DNA from: Leptospira wolffii serovar Khorat str. Khorat-H2
Lineage (GTDB): Bacteria; Spirochaetota; Leptospiria; Leptospirales; Leptospiraceae
DNA: 64,000 nt
Reading direction: 5' to 3'
NCBI RefSeq assembly: GCF_000306115.2
Contig: NZ_AKWX02000004.1
Location: 668,501 to 732,500 of the forward strand
Below the pieces are notes generated by a model, which was not told the DNA's origin, searched no databases, and saw only the letters and a list, made by a program, of their open reading frames with translations. Of the stretch, positions 20,593-30,178 are shown one piece after another (the first letter of the stretch is position 1; every line of letters begins with the position of its first letter). The translations under genes were made by a program, and so were the position numbers.

Positions 20593-23500
20593 TCAGTAGA
20601 TGATCTTCGTCCAGAGGGTATAGTCCCTCTCGATCAAAGGAGCCACGAAGAAGTTATTCAAACCGTATTGCAGCGCACCCGGGTTATTGAGATCCAGATA
20701 GTAACCCCGAATTCTGGGTAGATCGGTATCCTGGGACAACCAAGCGCCCAATCCCATATTTGCGATTCCGACCGCGCTTGGTCCGGTCTGAGTGCCTTGG
20801 TTCGTAGTACTCACGAAGAATTCTCCGCTTCCTTTGAGTTGGAAAGGACTTAAAGTCGCGATTCTTCCTCGGATCGTTCGTTTCGAATTCTCTTCGTGCT
20901 CCCATAATGAAATAATATTATTTCCCACTAATGAAGGAACGCCCGGTTTACGAGCCGTCGCCTTCAAGGAAGTGTCCAAAGATAACACATTCATTACTTT
21001 CAATTGTCCGACTGAAACTAAGAACGGTCTCAAATTGATTCTGTTAGTTGTCGTAGAATAAAGGATAAGCCCGATGTCATCTGCGACGGAAAGTTTGAAA
21101 CTCGTCGCTTTAGTATCGATTGCTACCTCTCCGGAACTAATCAGATTCCCGGTGGAAAGATCCATACTCCTGGCAAAAAGAGCGTTATCCGGTCTTCTCC
21201 AAACCAGAAGCGCATTCATGCCGGTTACACCTACGGATAAAGAAGTTCCGGGGTTCGCTCCCTGAGCCTTTATTATCTTCAAGCTTCCTACTATAGTGCC
21301 TGTGTTGAAATCATACGGAACGGCTCTGATTCCATAGGAATTCGAGTCGTAAGTAACGTTTGCAAGAATCGCATTCGTTCCGCTTCCGTCCGCCGCTACC
21401 CGCATCGCTCCGGTCCCGGAGTTGTAAGAATCTACCGCTTCCGTATAGTATTTGAAAGCGACAGCCGAAGCGGCTCCGGTAGAGAGATCGTATTGTCTGG
21501 CATACGATTCATGATTGTAAACGGTATGTGTAGAAGGAAACGAATAGAACAGAGTGGTATATACCGAGTTCCAAGCGATTAATGCTTTCGTCGTTCCGAC
21601 CGCCAAATCGAAAGTATAGCCGACCCCGCCAGCGGTTTGCCTAGTCGCGACTTTGGATTCCACCGCGGTCGTTGCCGCCGCATCCCAGTTACGAACGCTG
21701 ATATACAGATCATTACCGCTATCCCAAAGTAAAACCAACTTTGAACCGTTGGTTTTGACTGCGAATTTTCCCGTGGCGGAAGCGGTCGTAAGATCTAGGA
21801 TTCCTGATAAATTCGTTCCGGTAGAAATTTGATAAAATCTTCCGAATACGTCGGTGTCCTTTTTCCAGACGACCATAGCAAGGTCTCCATTCGATATTAC
21901 GACCGGTTCGGAGAGCGGATTTGCTCCGGAATGTTCTCCGATCTTAAAGTCCGTTGTGCCCGGTTCCAATCGATAAGAATGGTTGGTATTCGCGGTAATT
22001 TGGAATAGTCCGCTTCCTAGGAATCCGTCGAAATTGGCGGCATCCGCCCAGGAATTCCAAGCTGCAACACCGTAATTGTATCCTCCTATCCAATTCAAGG
22101 CATTCAAGTCTGGAGAGAATCCAAGACAAGATACTGGATGAAAGGCATAGGTGGTACAACTTAAGGATCCTGTTAAGAATTGCAGGTAAGCCGGATTATC
22201 GTAATTTGTCGGCAAAGTGGAGCCTAACTGCGCGTTCCATTCAGACACGAAATTAGTATCCGTAGACAAACGAACATCCGGCGCTGCCAATGTTCCTTTC
22301 ACATAAACGGAATTTGTTTTGGAGTATTTCTCAGTGACTGGATATTGGAGCGTTACATTAAAAGATCCGTCGCTTAACGGAGCGGAAATAGTCTGTATAA
22401 TATACGGAGCGTTTTCATTTCCATTAATGTAAAGAGTATCGCCTTCTTCCAAATTGCCGTAAGATTTGGCCAGATTTAGAAGATCGTTTCCTATCGCTAA
22501 ATCCGCACCCAATTCTCCGCGAACTTTTCTCACTTCCGTATACCTTAACGGCCAAATGGTTTTACGATAGGCGCTATTTAGAGATGGACGAAGATACAAT
22601 TTGATTAAGCTAATGTCTTCCGAAACGTAATTACTTTTCGTAGGCAACTGGATACAGTGAGTAAAGACCTGAGTGGAAAAATCGAGCGTTCGTCCGCAGC
22701 TTTTCATTTTGTATTCGCTCGCGGGATTCAAGTCTTTTACGATATGCTGCCAATCCGTCCTCGTTCCCCCGAAGCCTAAGCTTACTTCGAAGTCGGAAAC
22801 CTGATCGATCGAATATTTGTCGAGAGTCGCTTTTCGGTTATACTGGAAATTCCAAAGATACGTGAATACTCCCGCCGATTCCGGAGTTCCGAAATTTGGG
22901 TTCAGGTATTGGGTCTTATCTAATTGGATTTTGATCTCGATCTTCTCGCCAAAGCCCGCTTCTCCCAGATAGACGGAAGCGGTATCCGGATAATATGGAT
23001 GAATCCCAAGGCTACTGGAATCCCAAGCGGTATTAAGGGAAAATTGCTTAGTCGTAGTCAAAGGATTCTTGGAATAATCGATCTGTTGTGCGAGATAATC
23101 TTTTGCGGAAATATAAACTATATCGATATAATCTCCCGCCCAAAGTAAAGAATCCACACCCTTTACCATTGGAACGGCTTTAGGGGCATTTTCCGGATCG
23201 AAGGTTCGAACGTTATTACCGTCCTTCCAATACTCGGTAAGATGATAATATTTTCCTTTGGAATAAATGACCCACACACCTGCGTTAGCAATCTGTTCGT
23301 CCGTCCATTTGCTTACAGGAATCTGCACACAAGCAGTATAGGAAACCCCGTCCGATCCGGTATGCGTCTCATCTATACAAGGAATTGTATTCTGCAAAGG
23401 GCCGATGGACTTGATCCCTTTTACGTGCACCCTAGGCTCCTTAAGAGAAGGTGCTATTTCAGAAAGATCTAATACAAAATCCCCGTAAGTGATCTCGAGC

Positions 23501-24888
23501 CCCGAACATGATATGCGATCCAAGGCCTTACGCAAAGATATTCCCGGAGAAATATTAGTTAGAGTGCCGGGACGACAAGGATCGTTTAAATCGCCGACTG
23601 CATCGAAAGCGGCGACTCGGAAGAGTTCGCGGATATTGTTCCCGAAGATTCGAATCAGGCTTGTGCGGCCTTTTGCATTCTCTTCCACAATTTTCAAATT
23701 ATCGCCGCTATAATTCAACAAGTTGGAGCGATAATTCGAATCGGCCACATGAGTCATTTCGTAATCTACAACGAAAACTTTCGGATTATAGCCGGAGGCA
23801 ATAGCCGCTTCGATTTCTTTCGTATTTAAACCGGAAAGCTCGACAACATAGGGTCCGAATGACGATCCTCCATAGACTTCTATTTCGAAAAGGCTATAAT
23901 CATCGTTTCTGAGTCGGAAACTTTGGACCGGTATCAAATCCCCTGTTCCGGTTTCGAACATTAACGAACAAAGAATATTCCTCAATTTTACGGGCATATT
24001 TGTGGAGAGATTTTTGATATACAATGCCGCCCGGATATAACCGGCATTCGGATCCACTTTAGAGGTGCTGTTTATTTTGGTATTCTTCTCTCCTCTGTAT
24101 TTTCTAGCCTTTAAACTGGATGAATCCGATTTCAATCTCCACGCATCGGAGTCGATATTATTCTTAAACGGCTTGTCCGCCCATTTCGTAACCGTCTTGG
24201 ATGTGGAGTTACTAAAATTCCAGTTATTTGAACCGCTAGTTCCATAATCCAACCCGAAGCCGCCGTAGGACGCTCCGTAATTTGCGGAAGACGAATTCCC
24301 CAGGCCGAAACTAGTCGTATTACTAAATTGCTCCTGGTATTGAACGGTTTTCAGATTCAATTCGTTTTGGTGAATTTTTTCCGATCCATCGTTCTTAGCA
24401 GACTCGAAATCGTCGGAGTTGATCTCGCTAATAATCTCATCGTTCGCAGTCTGGGTACTTTGCAGAATCTCGATCTTCATAGTCACGGGCGGCATGATCG
24501 TGGCTTCAATCCTAGGATAATCCGCTACCCAAACATTTGTAGTTGTCTCTTTCGAATTGAGAATGCCGTCTCCGTCGAAATCGTTTTCAACGGTGGTCCC
24601 GGTCGGATCGATCGCTCCACCCAAAGACTGGATAGAAACCCAACTCCCTGGAGTGAGGGAGAATAGATCATGTAAAGGAGTCGGAGCCTGGGGAGTGGCG
24701 CCTGGAACTACTGTCCCTCCGTCCGTATTCGTAGCTAATGGAACTTTCTCGGCAAATAACCATTTTGCATTTGAAAGATTCACGTTATGTAAGGTATCGC
24801 TTCCCGAATCTCCGCAAGAAAAAAGAAATACTAAGGCGAAGCTTCCGATTAGAAAGCTGAACTTTGCGTCAAAAATCGTTTTCATCAT
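20593..24888 (-). CDS. Large lipoprotein with protective-antigen-like pore domain (copy 1)
   Basis: 1,431 residues. Lipobox FLFSC (C25). At 103-109 a DFDGDGI calcium loop, then WVADYPRIE (120-128). Residues 188-232 are a Ser/Gly/Asn-rich stretch with alternating aromatic and small residues, like the beta-hairpin pore loop of anthrax protective antigen. It is followed by TKWADKPFKNNIDSDAWRL (234-252; PA has RTWAETMGLNTADTARL). Near 448-472 ISPGISLRKALDRIS and GLEITYGDFVLDLSE parallel PA's MTLKEALKIAF and GNLQYQGKDITEFDF. This suggests a Binary_toxB-type oligomeric translocation pore; I infer it by eye, without alignment software. The last ~500 residues contain repeated VVWKKDTDVFGRFYQI-like units resembling a beta-propeller. 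Ribosome binding site GGGAGG. Sits between its paralog (9 bases) and the Rhs gene (23 bases). Confidence 0.85.
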   Translation of the reverse strand: MMKTIFDAKFSFLIGSFALVFLFSCGDSGSDTLHNVNLSNAKWLFAEKVPLATNTDGGTVVPGATPQAPTPLHDLFSLTPGSWVSIQSLGGAIDPTGTTVENDFDGDGILNSKETTTNVWVADYPRIEATIMPPVTMKIEILQSTQTANDEIISEINSDDFESAKNDGSEKIHQNELNLKTVQYQEQFSNTTSFGLGNSSSANYGASYGGFGLDYGTSGSNNWNFSNSTSKTVTKWADKPFKNNIDSDAWRLKSDSSSLKARKYRGEKNTKINSTSKVDPNAGYIRAALYIKNLSTNMPVKLRNILCSLMFETGTGDLIPVQSFRLRNDDYSLFEIEVYGGSSFGPYVVELSGLNTKEIEAAIASGYNPKVFVVDYEMTHVADSNYRSNLLNYSGDNLKIVEENAKGRTSLIRIFGNNIRELFRVAAFDAVGDLNDPCRPGTLTNISPGISLRKALDRISCSGLEITYGDFVLDLSEIAPSLKEPRVHVKGIKSIGPLQNTIPCIDETHTGSDGVSYTACVQIPVSKWTDEQIANAGVWVIYSKGKYYHLTEYWKDGNNVRTFDPENAPKAVPMVKGVDSLLWAGDYIDIVYISAKDYLAQQIDYSKNPLTTTKQFSLNTAWDSSSLGIHPYYPDTASVYLGEAGFGEKIEIKIQLDKTQYLNPNFGTPESAGVFTYLWNFQYNRKATLDKYSIDQVSDFEVSLGFGGTRTDWQHIVKDLNPASEYKMKSCGRTLDFSTQVFTHCIQLPTKSNYVSEDISLIKLYLRPSLNSAYRKTIWPLRYTEVRKVRGELGADLAIGNDLLNLAKSYGNLEEGDTLYINGNENAPYIIQTISAPLSDGSFNVTLQYPVTEKYSKTNSVYVKGTLAAPDVRLSTDTNFVSEWNAQLGSTLPTNYDNPAYLQFLTGSLSCTTYAFHPVSCLGFSPDLNALNWIGGYNYGVAAWNSWADAANFDGFLGSGLFQITANTNHSYRLEPGTTDFKIGEHSGANPLSEPVVISNGDLAMVVWKKDTDVFGRFYQISTGTNLSGILDLTTASATGKFAVKTNGSKLVLLWDSGNDLYISVRNWDAAATTAVESKVATRQTAGGVGYTFDLAVGTTKALIAWNSVYTTLFYSFPSTHTVYNHESYARQYDLSTGAASAVAFKYYTEAVDSYNSGTGAMRVAADGSGTNAILANVTYDSNSYGIRAVPYDFNTGTIVGSLKIIKAQGANPGTSLSVGVTGMNALLVWRRPDNALFARSMDLSTGNLISSGEVAIDTKATSFKLSVADDIGLILYSTTTNRINLRPFLVSVGQLKVMNVLSLDTSLKATARKPGVPSLVGNNIISLWEHEENSKRTIRGRIATLSPFQLKGSGEFFVSTTNQGTQTGPSAVGIANMGLGAWLSQDTDLPRIRGYYLDLNNPGALQYGLNNFFVAPLIERDYTLWTKIIY

Positions 24889-24897
24889 TAGCCTCCC

Positions 24898-27800
24898 TTA
24901 ATAGATGATCTTGGACCAGATTGTGTAGTCCCGTTCCATTAAAGGTGCTACGAAGAAGTTATTCAGTCCGTATTGCAATGCGCCCGGATTATTGATATCT
25001 ATGTTATAAGCTCGGATATTGTATTTGTCGACATCGTTAGAGAGCCAAACTGCCAATCCGCTATTACTAAACGCTTGGCCGACAGGAGAAGTCTGACTAC
25101 CCGCGTTTTTAGTACTTATAAAGAATTCTCCGGAACCCAATAGGCTTATAGGTGGATTTAGAGTCGCCGTCCTTCCACGAATAGTCGAGAGACCGGATTC
25201 CAAATGTTCCCAGAATGTGATAAACTGATCTCCGGACTGAATGGTCTTGCCCGGCTTACGACTGGTCGCCTTGCTGGATGAGTTGAGTTTTACGGTAGTG
25301 TTTACCAACAGGAAATTGTCCGGAATACTTACCACTTTTGTATAGATGTCCGCACCTTTCGTATAATTTACGAATACCTTATTTCCGATCAGCGTCGTAT
25401 TTATCGAACCTACACCCGTATCGATCTGGAAGTTTGATCCTCCTAACGCAGTATCCGTTTGGAGATTGAATACTCGACCGGAAAGTGTGTTACCCGGAGT
25501 TTTCCAAATGAGACATCCGGTAATGCCGGAAGCTTCCAAGAAAAGGGAACCATTATAGGGTAGAAGACCCGCTCCGGATGCAAGAACACGCAATGGTCCG
25601 ACTGGAGCTCCTGTAGTTATATTATAGGTCCTAAAATCTATATTATAAAAATTCCCTTGGATCGACGAATAATGCCATGCTACAGCTACGTAATCACTAC
25701 CGTTCCCGGCGGTGGTCACCTCATATCGTAAATCTTCCAGGTTTGTGACTTCATCGATGATGAAACTTGTCGCAGTCGCAACTGCAGTATTAGCGACCGG
25801 ATCCGCTTGAAAGATCCTACCGGCCAACCATTTATGAGAGCCTATCGGATACCACAAAACATCGTTCCAAACCACAAAGGCTCGGGCTCCTGTTCCCATG
25901 GAAACGTTGATCCTAGAATAAGCGCTTCCTACCGCGTTTCTATCCGTTACCTTTAGCTCCGATCCGATAGCAGTATTCGTAGCCGCATTCCAAAAACGGA
26001 TATAGATCGCATTCCCGCTATCCCAAACGATTGAGATGATACCATCGTTAATGGTCGCCGCAAATAAGTTTGTCAGAGGAGAAGTAGTGGTGGAGTTGAT
26101 CTGCTTAGCATTGTCCAATATACCCGCTTCCGCTGCCTTAGTTACATCATACGGCCGGATTTGAATCAAATTATCCTTCTTCCAAATGACGAATGCAGTA
26201 CTACCGTTAGCGACGGTGATCGGAGCCCCGGTAGGAATCGCAGCAGGGTTCTGGCTAAAATCGAAATCCTTTGTACTCGGCTCCAAACGATAGCTACTAC
26301 CCGTACTGGTTGCCAATCGAAGGAGACCATCGCCTAAGAAACTTTCAAAATCGCCCCCGTCTGTCCATGAATTCCATGCCGCCACCCCATAGTTGTAATT
26401 TCCCATCCAGTTGACGGCTCTGTAATCGGGCTGATAACCCAAACAGCTCAAAGGATGAAAGAGTTGTAAGCTGCTGCAAGTAACGGATGTGGTATTCAAA
26501 AGCTGGAGATTTGTAGGAGTCTCATAGGTCGTAGGAATTATCGCACCTACTTGCTGATTCCAATCCGTGATAAAGGTATTATCCACCGCCAAACGAACGT
26601 CAGGCTTATCCAGACTACCCTTTACGTAAATATATGTGGTCTTCTTATAATCCTCGATTACCCCGCTATCTATACCGACTTCAAAACTTCCGTCCGCGGC
26701 AGGAGTTCCCACACTATTCACTTGGTAATAATAATTCTCATTTCCATCGATATACAGAGTATCTCCTACGGAAATCGTTCCGTAGCTCGACGTAATGCTA
26801 ATCTTCTTGGCACCCTGAAAAGCCGGTGAAGCCAAGGAAGCTCTAACTTTCCTAACGTCCTGGTAACGTAAAGGCCATACGGTCTTACGATATGCACTAT
26901 TGAAGGCGGGACGAACAAAAATCTTAATTAGAGTCATGTCCTTATCCACATACGTACTATCCGTAGGCAACTGGATACAATGCTTATATACCTGCGTCTG
27001 GAAATCCAGAGTCCTTCCGCAGGATTTCAATTTATAAGGGCTATTATTATCTAGATCCTTCACGATGTGTTGCCAGTCTGTTCTAGCTCCACCCAACCCC
27101 ATACTAAGCTCGAAATCGGAAGCCTGATCTATCGAGAATTTTTCGGTAGTCGTGATCCGGTTATACGCGAATTCGGAAAAATAGGAATACGCTCCGGCAG
27201 GAGTCGGAATCCCGAAATCGGGATTTAAGTATTTGGTTTTATCCAAACGTATGCTGATTTCTACCTTCTCTCCGAAACCCGCATCCCCAAGGTAGATCGA
27301 TTTATTGTCCGGATAGTAAGGATGCCCTCCGACCCAATTCAGATCCCAAGTAGTATTCATCTTGAACTGTTCTATGGTAATGATTGGAGTCGATTCGAAT
27401 TGTTGTGCACCATCGATCAAATCCTTAGCCGAAACGAAAACTAAATCGAAGAAGTCGCCCGCCCACATCTGAGAATCGACCCCTTTTAATAGGATCGCTT
27501 TTTGCGTCTCGGTCGGATCGAAGAAGATCGGATCTCCATTCGTGTTTTTCCAAATCTCCGTTAAATTATAGTATTTACCTTTACTATAGATGGTCCAAAT
27601 ACCCGAATTCGCTAGTTCATCGGAAGTCCAACTACTCGTGGGTTTCTGAACACAAGCAGTACGAGAAGCGCCGTCGGATCCTACATACGTCTTATCTTCG
27701 CAAGGTACAGAATTCTTCACTCCACCGATCGAATAGATCCCTTTGACATGAATACGAGATTGGCCTAAGGAAGGTGCAACCTCCGACATATTCACAACAT

Positions 27801-29262
27801 AATCTTTATATTGTATTTCAAGCCCCGAACAAAGAGAAATCCTATCCAAAGCGCTTCGCAGCGTCACACCGGGCGAAAATTTCGTTGCAGTCTTTCCTTG
27901 GCAATCATTCACTTCCTGGTTCGCATCGTTCTTTAAAGTAAAAGCCGCTACTCGATACATCTCCCGGATTCCCGGACCGTATACTTTTATGAGCCCCGTG
28001 CGTCCCTTCGCATTCTCTTCGATGATCTTTAGGTTATCTCCGGTGAAATTGAGTAAAGAAGAACGATAATTGGAATCCGCAACATGAGTCATCTCATAGT
28101 CTACGATATATATCTTAGGATTGTATCCGGAAGCGATGGCCTTCTCGACTTCGGCTTTATTAAGACCGGGCAACTCGATTACATACGGTCCGAATTCGGA
28201 TCCACCGTATACTTCCACTTCAAAAAGACTGTAGTCGGCGTTACGTAAACGGAAACTTTGGATCGGGACGATTTCACCCGTGCCTGTTTCGAATACTAAA
28301 GAGCAGAGAATATTCCTCAGTTTCACCGGCATATTTACGGACTTATTTTTGATATAAAGAGCGGCTCTTACATAACCTGCGTCCGGCTTTATTACCGAAG
28401 TAGAATCGACTTTTTCATTCTTTTCTCCGCGATACTTCTTGGCCTTTACGCTAGACGTATCCGACTTAAGCCTCCAGGCGTTCGCATCCATATTATTCTT
28501 AAACGGCTTGTCTGCCCATTTATTCAAAGTTCCCGAGGTAGAATTGCTATAATTCCAAGAGTTAGAACTGTTCGTTCCGTAGTTTAACCCGAGTTGGGCC
28601 GTCGGAATCGAGGTCTTAGGATCTTTCGAGCTTTCGGAGTATTCTGTCCCTGTTCCGCCTACGTTTGTTCCAGAGCTGTTTCCGCCGCCAAAACTTGTTG
28701 AATTACTGTATGAGTCTTGGAATTGAACCGTTCGCAGTGCTAATTCTTTTTGGTGGATATTCTCTGAACCTTCATTCTTTGCGGATTCAAAGTCGTCGGA
28801 ATTGATCTCGCTCACGATGGAATCGGCTTTATGAGCGACACTTTCTTGGATTTCGATCTTCATCGTAATCGGAGGAGCAATTACGGTTTCAATCGCAGGG
28901 TAATCCGCCACCCAGATATTCGTATTCGTTTCGTTAGCGTTTAGTATTCCGTCCCCGTCGAAATCGTTTACGATGGTGGTTCCTGTCGGATCTATAGTCC
29001 CGCCTAGTGCCTGGATGCTTACTGTCGTTCCAGGTGGAAGATTAAATAGGTTATTTACCGGTACAACGGGTACTGTCGTTTGTCCGGGAACTCCGGAATT
29101 GTCCGATACAAATGGAACTTTTTCGGCAACTAGCCAGGTCGCTTTGGAAAGGTTTACATTTCCTCGCCCACCGAATCCAAAATCGCTCAAGCAAGTGGCA
29201 ACAAACGGTAGTAAGATGGCAATCGCCAAAAACCGTTTACCGAATTCAAAACCCCTCTTCAT
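24898..29262 (-). CDS. Large lipoprotein with protective-antigen-like pore domain (copy 2)
   Basis: 1,454 residues, paralog of the next gene along almost its whole length, both ending ALQYGLNNFFVAPL(M/I)ERDYT. Lipobox FVATC (C24); calcium loop DFDGDGI (100-106); WVADYPAIE; Ser/Asn/Gly hairpin-like region 185-245 that is about 20 residues longer than in the paralog; LNKWADKPFKNNMDANAWRL; then PGVTLRSALDRISLCSGLEI. C-terminal beta-propeller-like repeats (FVIWKKDNLIQIRPYDV). Start ATG at 29262 with GGAGGAG eight bases upstream. First gene of a run of four genes with gaps of 9, 23 and 17 bases, so probably one operon. Role inferred: membrane-tethered pore or translocase component. Confidence 0.85.
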   Translation of the reverse strand: MKRGFEFGKRFLAIAILLPFVATCLSDFGFGGRGNVNLSKATWLVAEKVPFVSDNSGVPGQTTVPVVPVNNLFNLPPGTTVSIQALGGTIDPTGTTIVNDFDGDGILNANETNTNIWVADYPAIETVIAPPITMKIEIQESVAHKADSIVSEINSDDFESAKNEGSENIHQKELALRTVQFQDSYSNSTSFGGGNSSGTNVGGTGTEYSESSKDPKTSIPTAQLGLNYGTNSSNSWNYSNSTSGTLNKWADKPFKNNMDANAWRLKSDTSSVKAKKYRGEKNEKVDSTSVIKPDAGYVRAALYIKNKSVNMPVKLRNILCSLVFETGTGEIVPIQSFRLRNADYSLFEVEVYGGSEFGPYVIELPGLNKAEVEKAIASGYNPKIYIVDYEMTHVADSNYRSSLLNFTGDNLKIIEENAKGRTGLIKVYGPGIREMYRVAAFTLKNDANQEVNDCQGKTATKFSPGVTLRSALDRISLCSGLEIQYKDYVVNMSEVAPSLGQSRIHVKGIYSIGGVKNSVPCEDKTYVGSDGASRTACVQKPTSSWTSDELANSGIWTIYSKGKYYNLTEIWKNTNGDPIFFDPTETQKAILLKGVDSQMWAGDFFDLVFVSAKDLIDGAQQFESTPIITIEQFKMNTTWDLNWVGGHPYYPDNKSIYLGDAGFGEKVEISIRLDKTKYLNPDFGIPTPAGAYSYFSEFAYNRITTTEKFSIDQASDFELSMGLGGARTDWQHIVKDLDNNSPYKLKSCGRTLDFQTQVYKHCIQLPTDSTYVDKDMTLIKIFVRPAFNSAYRKTVWPLRYQDVRKVRASLASPAFQGAKKISITSSYGTISVGDTLYIDGNENYYYQVNSVGTPAADGSFEVGIDSGVIEDYKKTTYIYVKGSLDKPDVRLAVDNTFITDWNQQVGAIIPTTYETPTNLQLLNTTSVTCSSLQLFHPLSCLGYQPDYRAVNWMGNYNYGVAAWNSWTDGGDFESFLGDGLLRLATSTGSSYRLEPSTKDFDFSQNPAAIPTGAPITVANGSTAFVIWKKDNLIQIRPYDVTKAAEAGILDNAKQINSTTTSPLTNLFAATINDGIISIVWDSGNAIYIRFWNAATNTAIGSELKVTDRNAVGSAYSRINVSMGTGARAFVVWNDVLWYPIGSHKWLAGRIFQADPVANTAVATATSFIIDEVTNLEDLRYEVTTAGNGSDYVAVAWHYSSIQGNFYNIDFRTYNITTGAPVGPLRVLASGAGLLPYNGSLFLEASGITGCLIWKTPGNTLSGRVFNLQTDTALGGSNFQIDTGVGSINTTLIGNKVFVNYTKGADIYTKVVSIPDNFLLVNTTVKLNSSSKATSRKPGKTIQSGDQFITFWEHLESGLSTIRGRTATLNPPISLLGSGEFFISTKNAGSQTSPVGQAFSNSGLAVWLSNDVDKYNIRAYNIDINNPGALQYGLNNFFVAPLMERDYTIWSKIIY

Positions 29263-30178
29263 CCCATGCTCCTCCGAAATTCACATTAACTCAAATTGGC
29301 TATGGCAATATACGCTTTCCGGCGGACAAAGCAGCCATGACATGGGGACTTTTTATTCTTAAATCCGCATGAAAAACACGCTTTTGCAAAATTCTCTGCC
29401 AAAACTGCGAAAACATGTCCTGGAACGGACGTTCCCAAAAAAAAGGGAATCTGTCGATTTTTTTCAGCTGCGCACAATAAAAATTTGTAGAGAGTTTGTA
29501 AGAAATGCCCCTTTAGGGATGTGCTTCGTTAAGCGAATTCGTTTTTTTGGGAACCTTAGGAGGGCAAATGGGTTCTTCGTTTATCTCAAATGGGATATAC
29601 GAAAGAACGAAATTCTTTTCAGAATACACAACATCAAATGCATCACTAGGATAAGTTGGCCTCGCAAATGAGGCTATTGGCGGCCCATAATTATCTTACT
29701 AAAAACTTTCTCTTTAGGCATCTTTAACGAGAAGCCGAAGGTTAAATCCAATGAAAGACTTTCTCGCTATTTTGCTCTAATAATAATTGTTTTGCGAGGC
29801 CATAACTCAAGCCATCACGGGCAGGACTCGTTCGCCATTTTCGTATTTCTATAAAGACCATTTTTATCCTCTAAAACACCGAAATACTCCGGACAGAAAT
29901 AAGCCATTAAAAACGTAATCTACGTATACCTTAACATCCACAGCAGAAATTTCCAGGTCCTGCCGGAAAAGTCCGTAGAGATCGGTTCCATCTTATTTCG
30001 CGCTTCTTGTCAGCGTTCTTCGCTTGAATAATTCATAGCTCCCAACACCTCATCGGTCGATATTTTTTTCGTTATAAATCTCTGAGATTACATATATAGG
30101 CCATCCTATTCAATGAATCAGAAATTCCTGATACGCAACCTCCGAAAGGCGAACCGATACCAAAAAAGTCATCTGAAC
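29263..30178. other. Long intergenic region upstream of the toxin operon
   Basis: About 916 bases with no supported gene; the 100-codon frame at 29369-29671 has no ribosome binding site and a basic, low-complexity product. The region contains a 144-bp segment bounded by 11-bp inverted repeats (29658-29801), and must hold the promoter of the large lipoprotein/Rhs operon. I see no clear terminator for the gene ending at 30179. Confidence 0.6.
29658..29801. repeat. Small element bounded by 11-bp inverted repeats (MITE-like)
   Basis: GGCCTCGCAAA at 29658-29668 is exactly reversed as TTTGCGAGGCC at 29791-29801, with AGTT/AACT just outside on both sides. The 144-bp interior encodes nothing. It could be a miniature transposable element or a relic of one; no target-site duplication is evident and only one copy is seen here. 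Confidence 0.45.

Noticed and set aside
29369..29671. 100-codon plus-strand frame upstream of the toxin operon
   Set aside because: No ribosome binding site, very basic low-information product, ends inside the inverted-repeat element.
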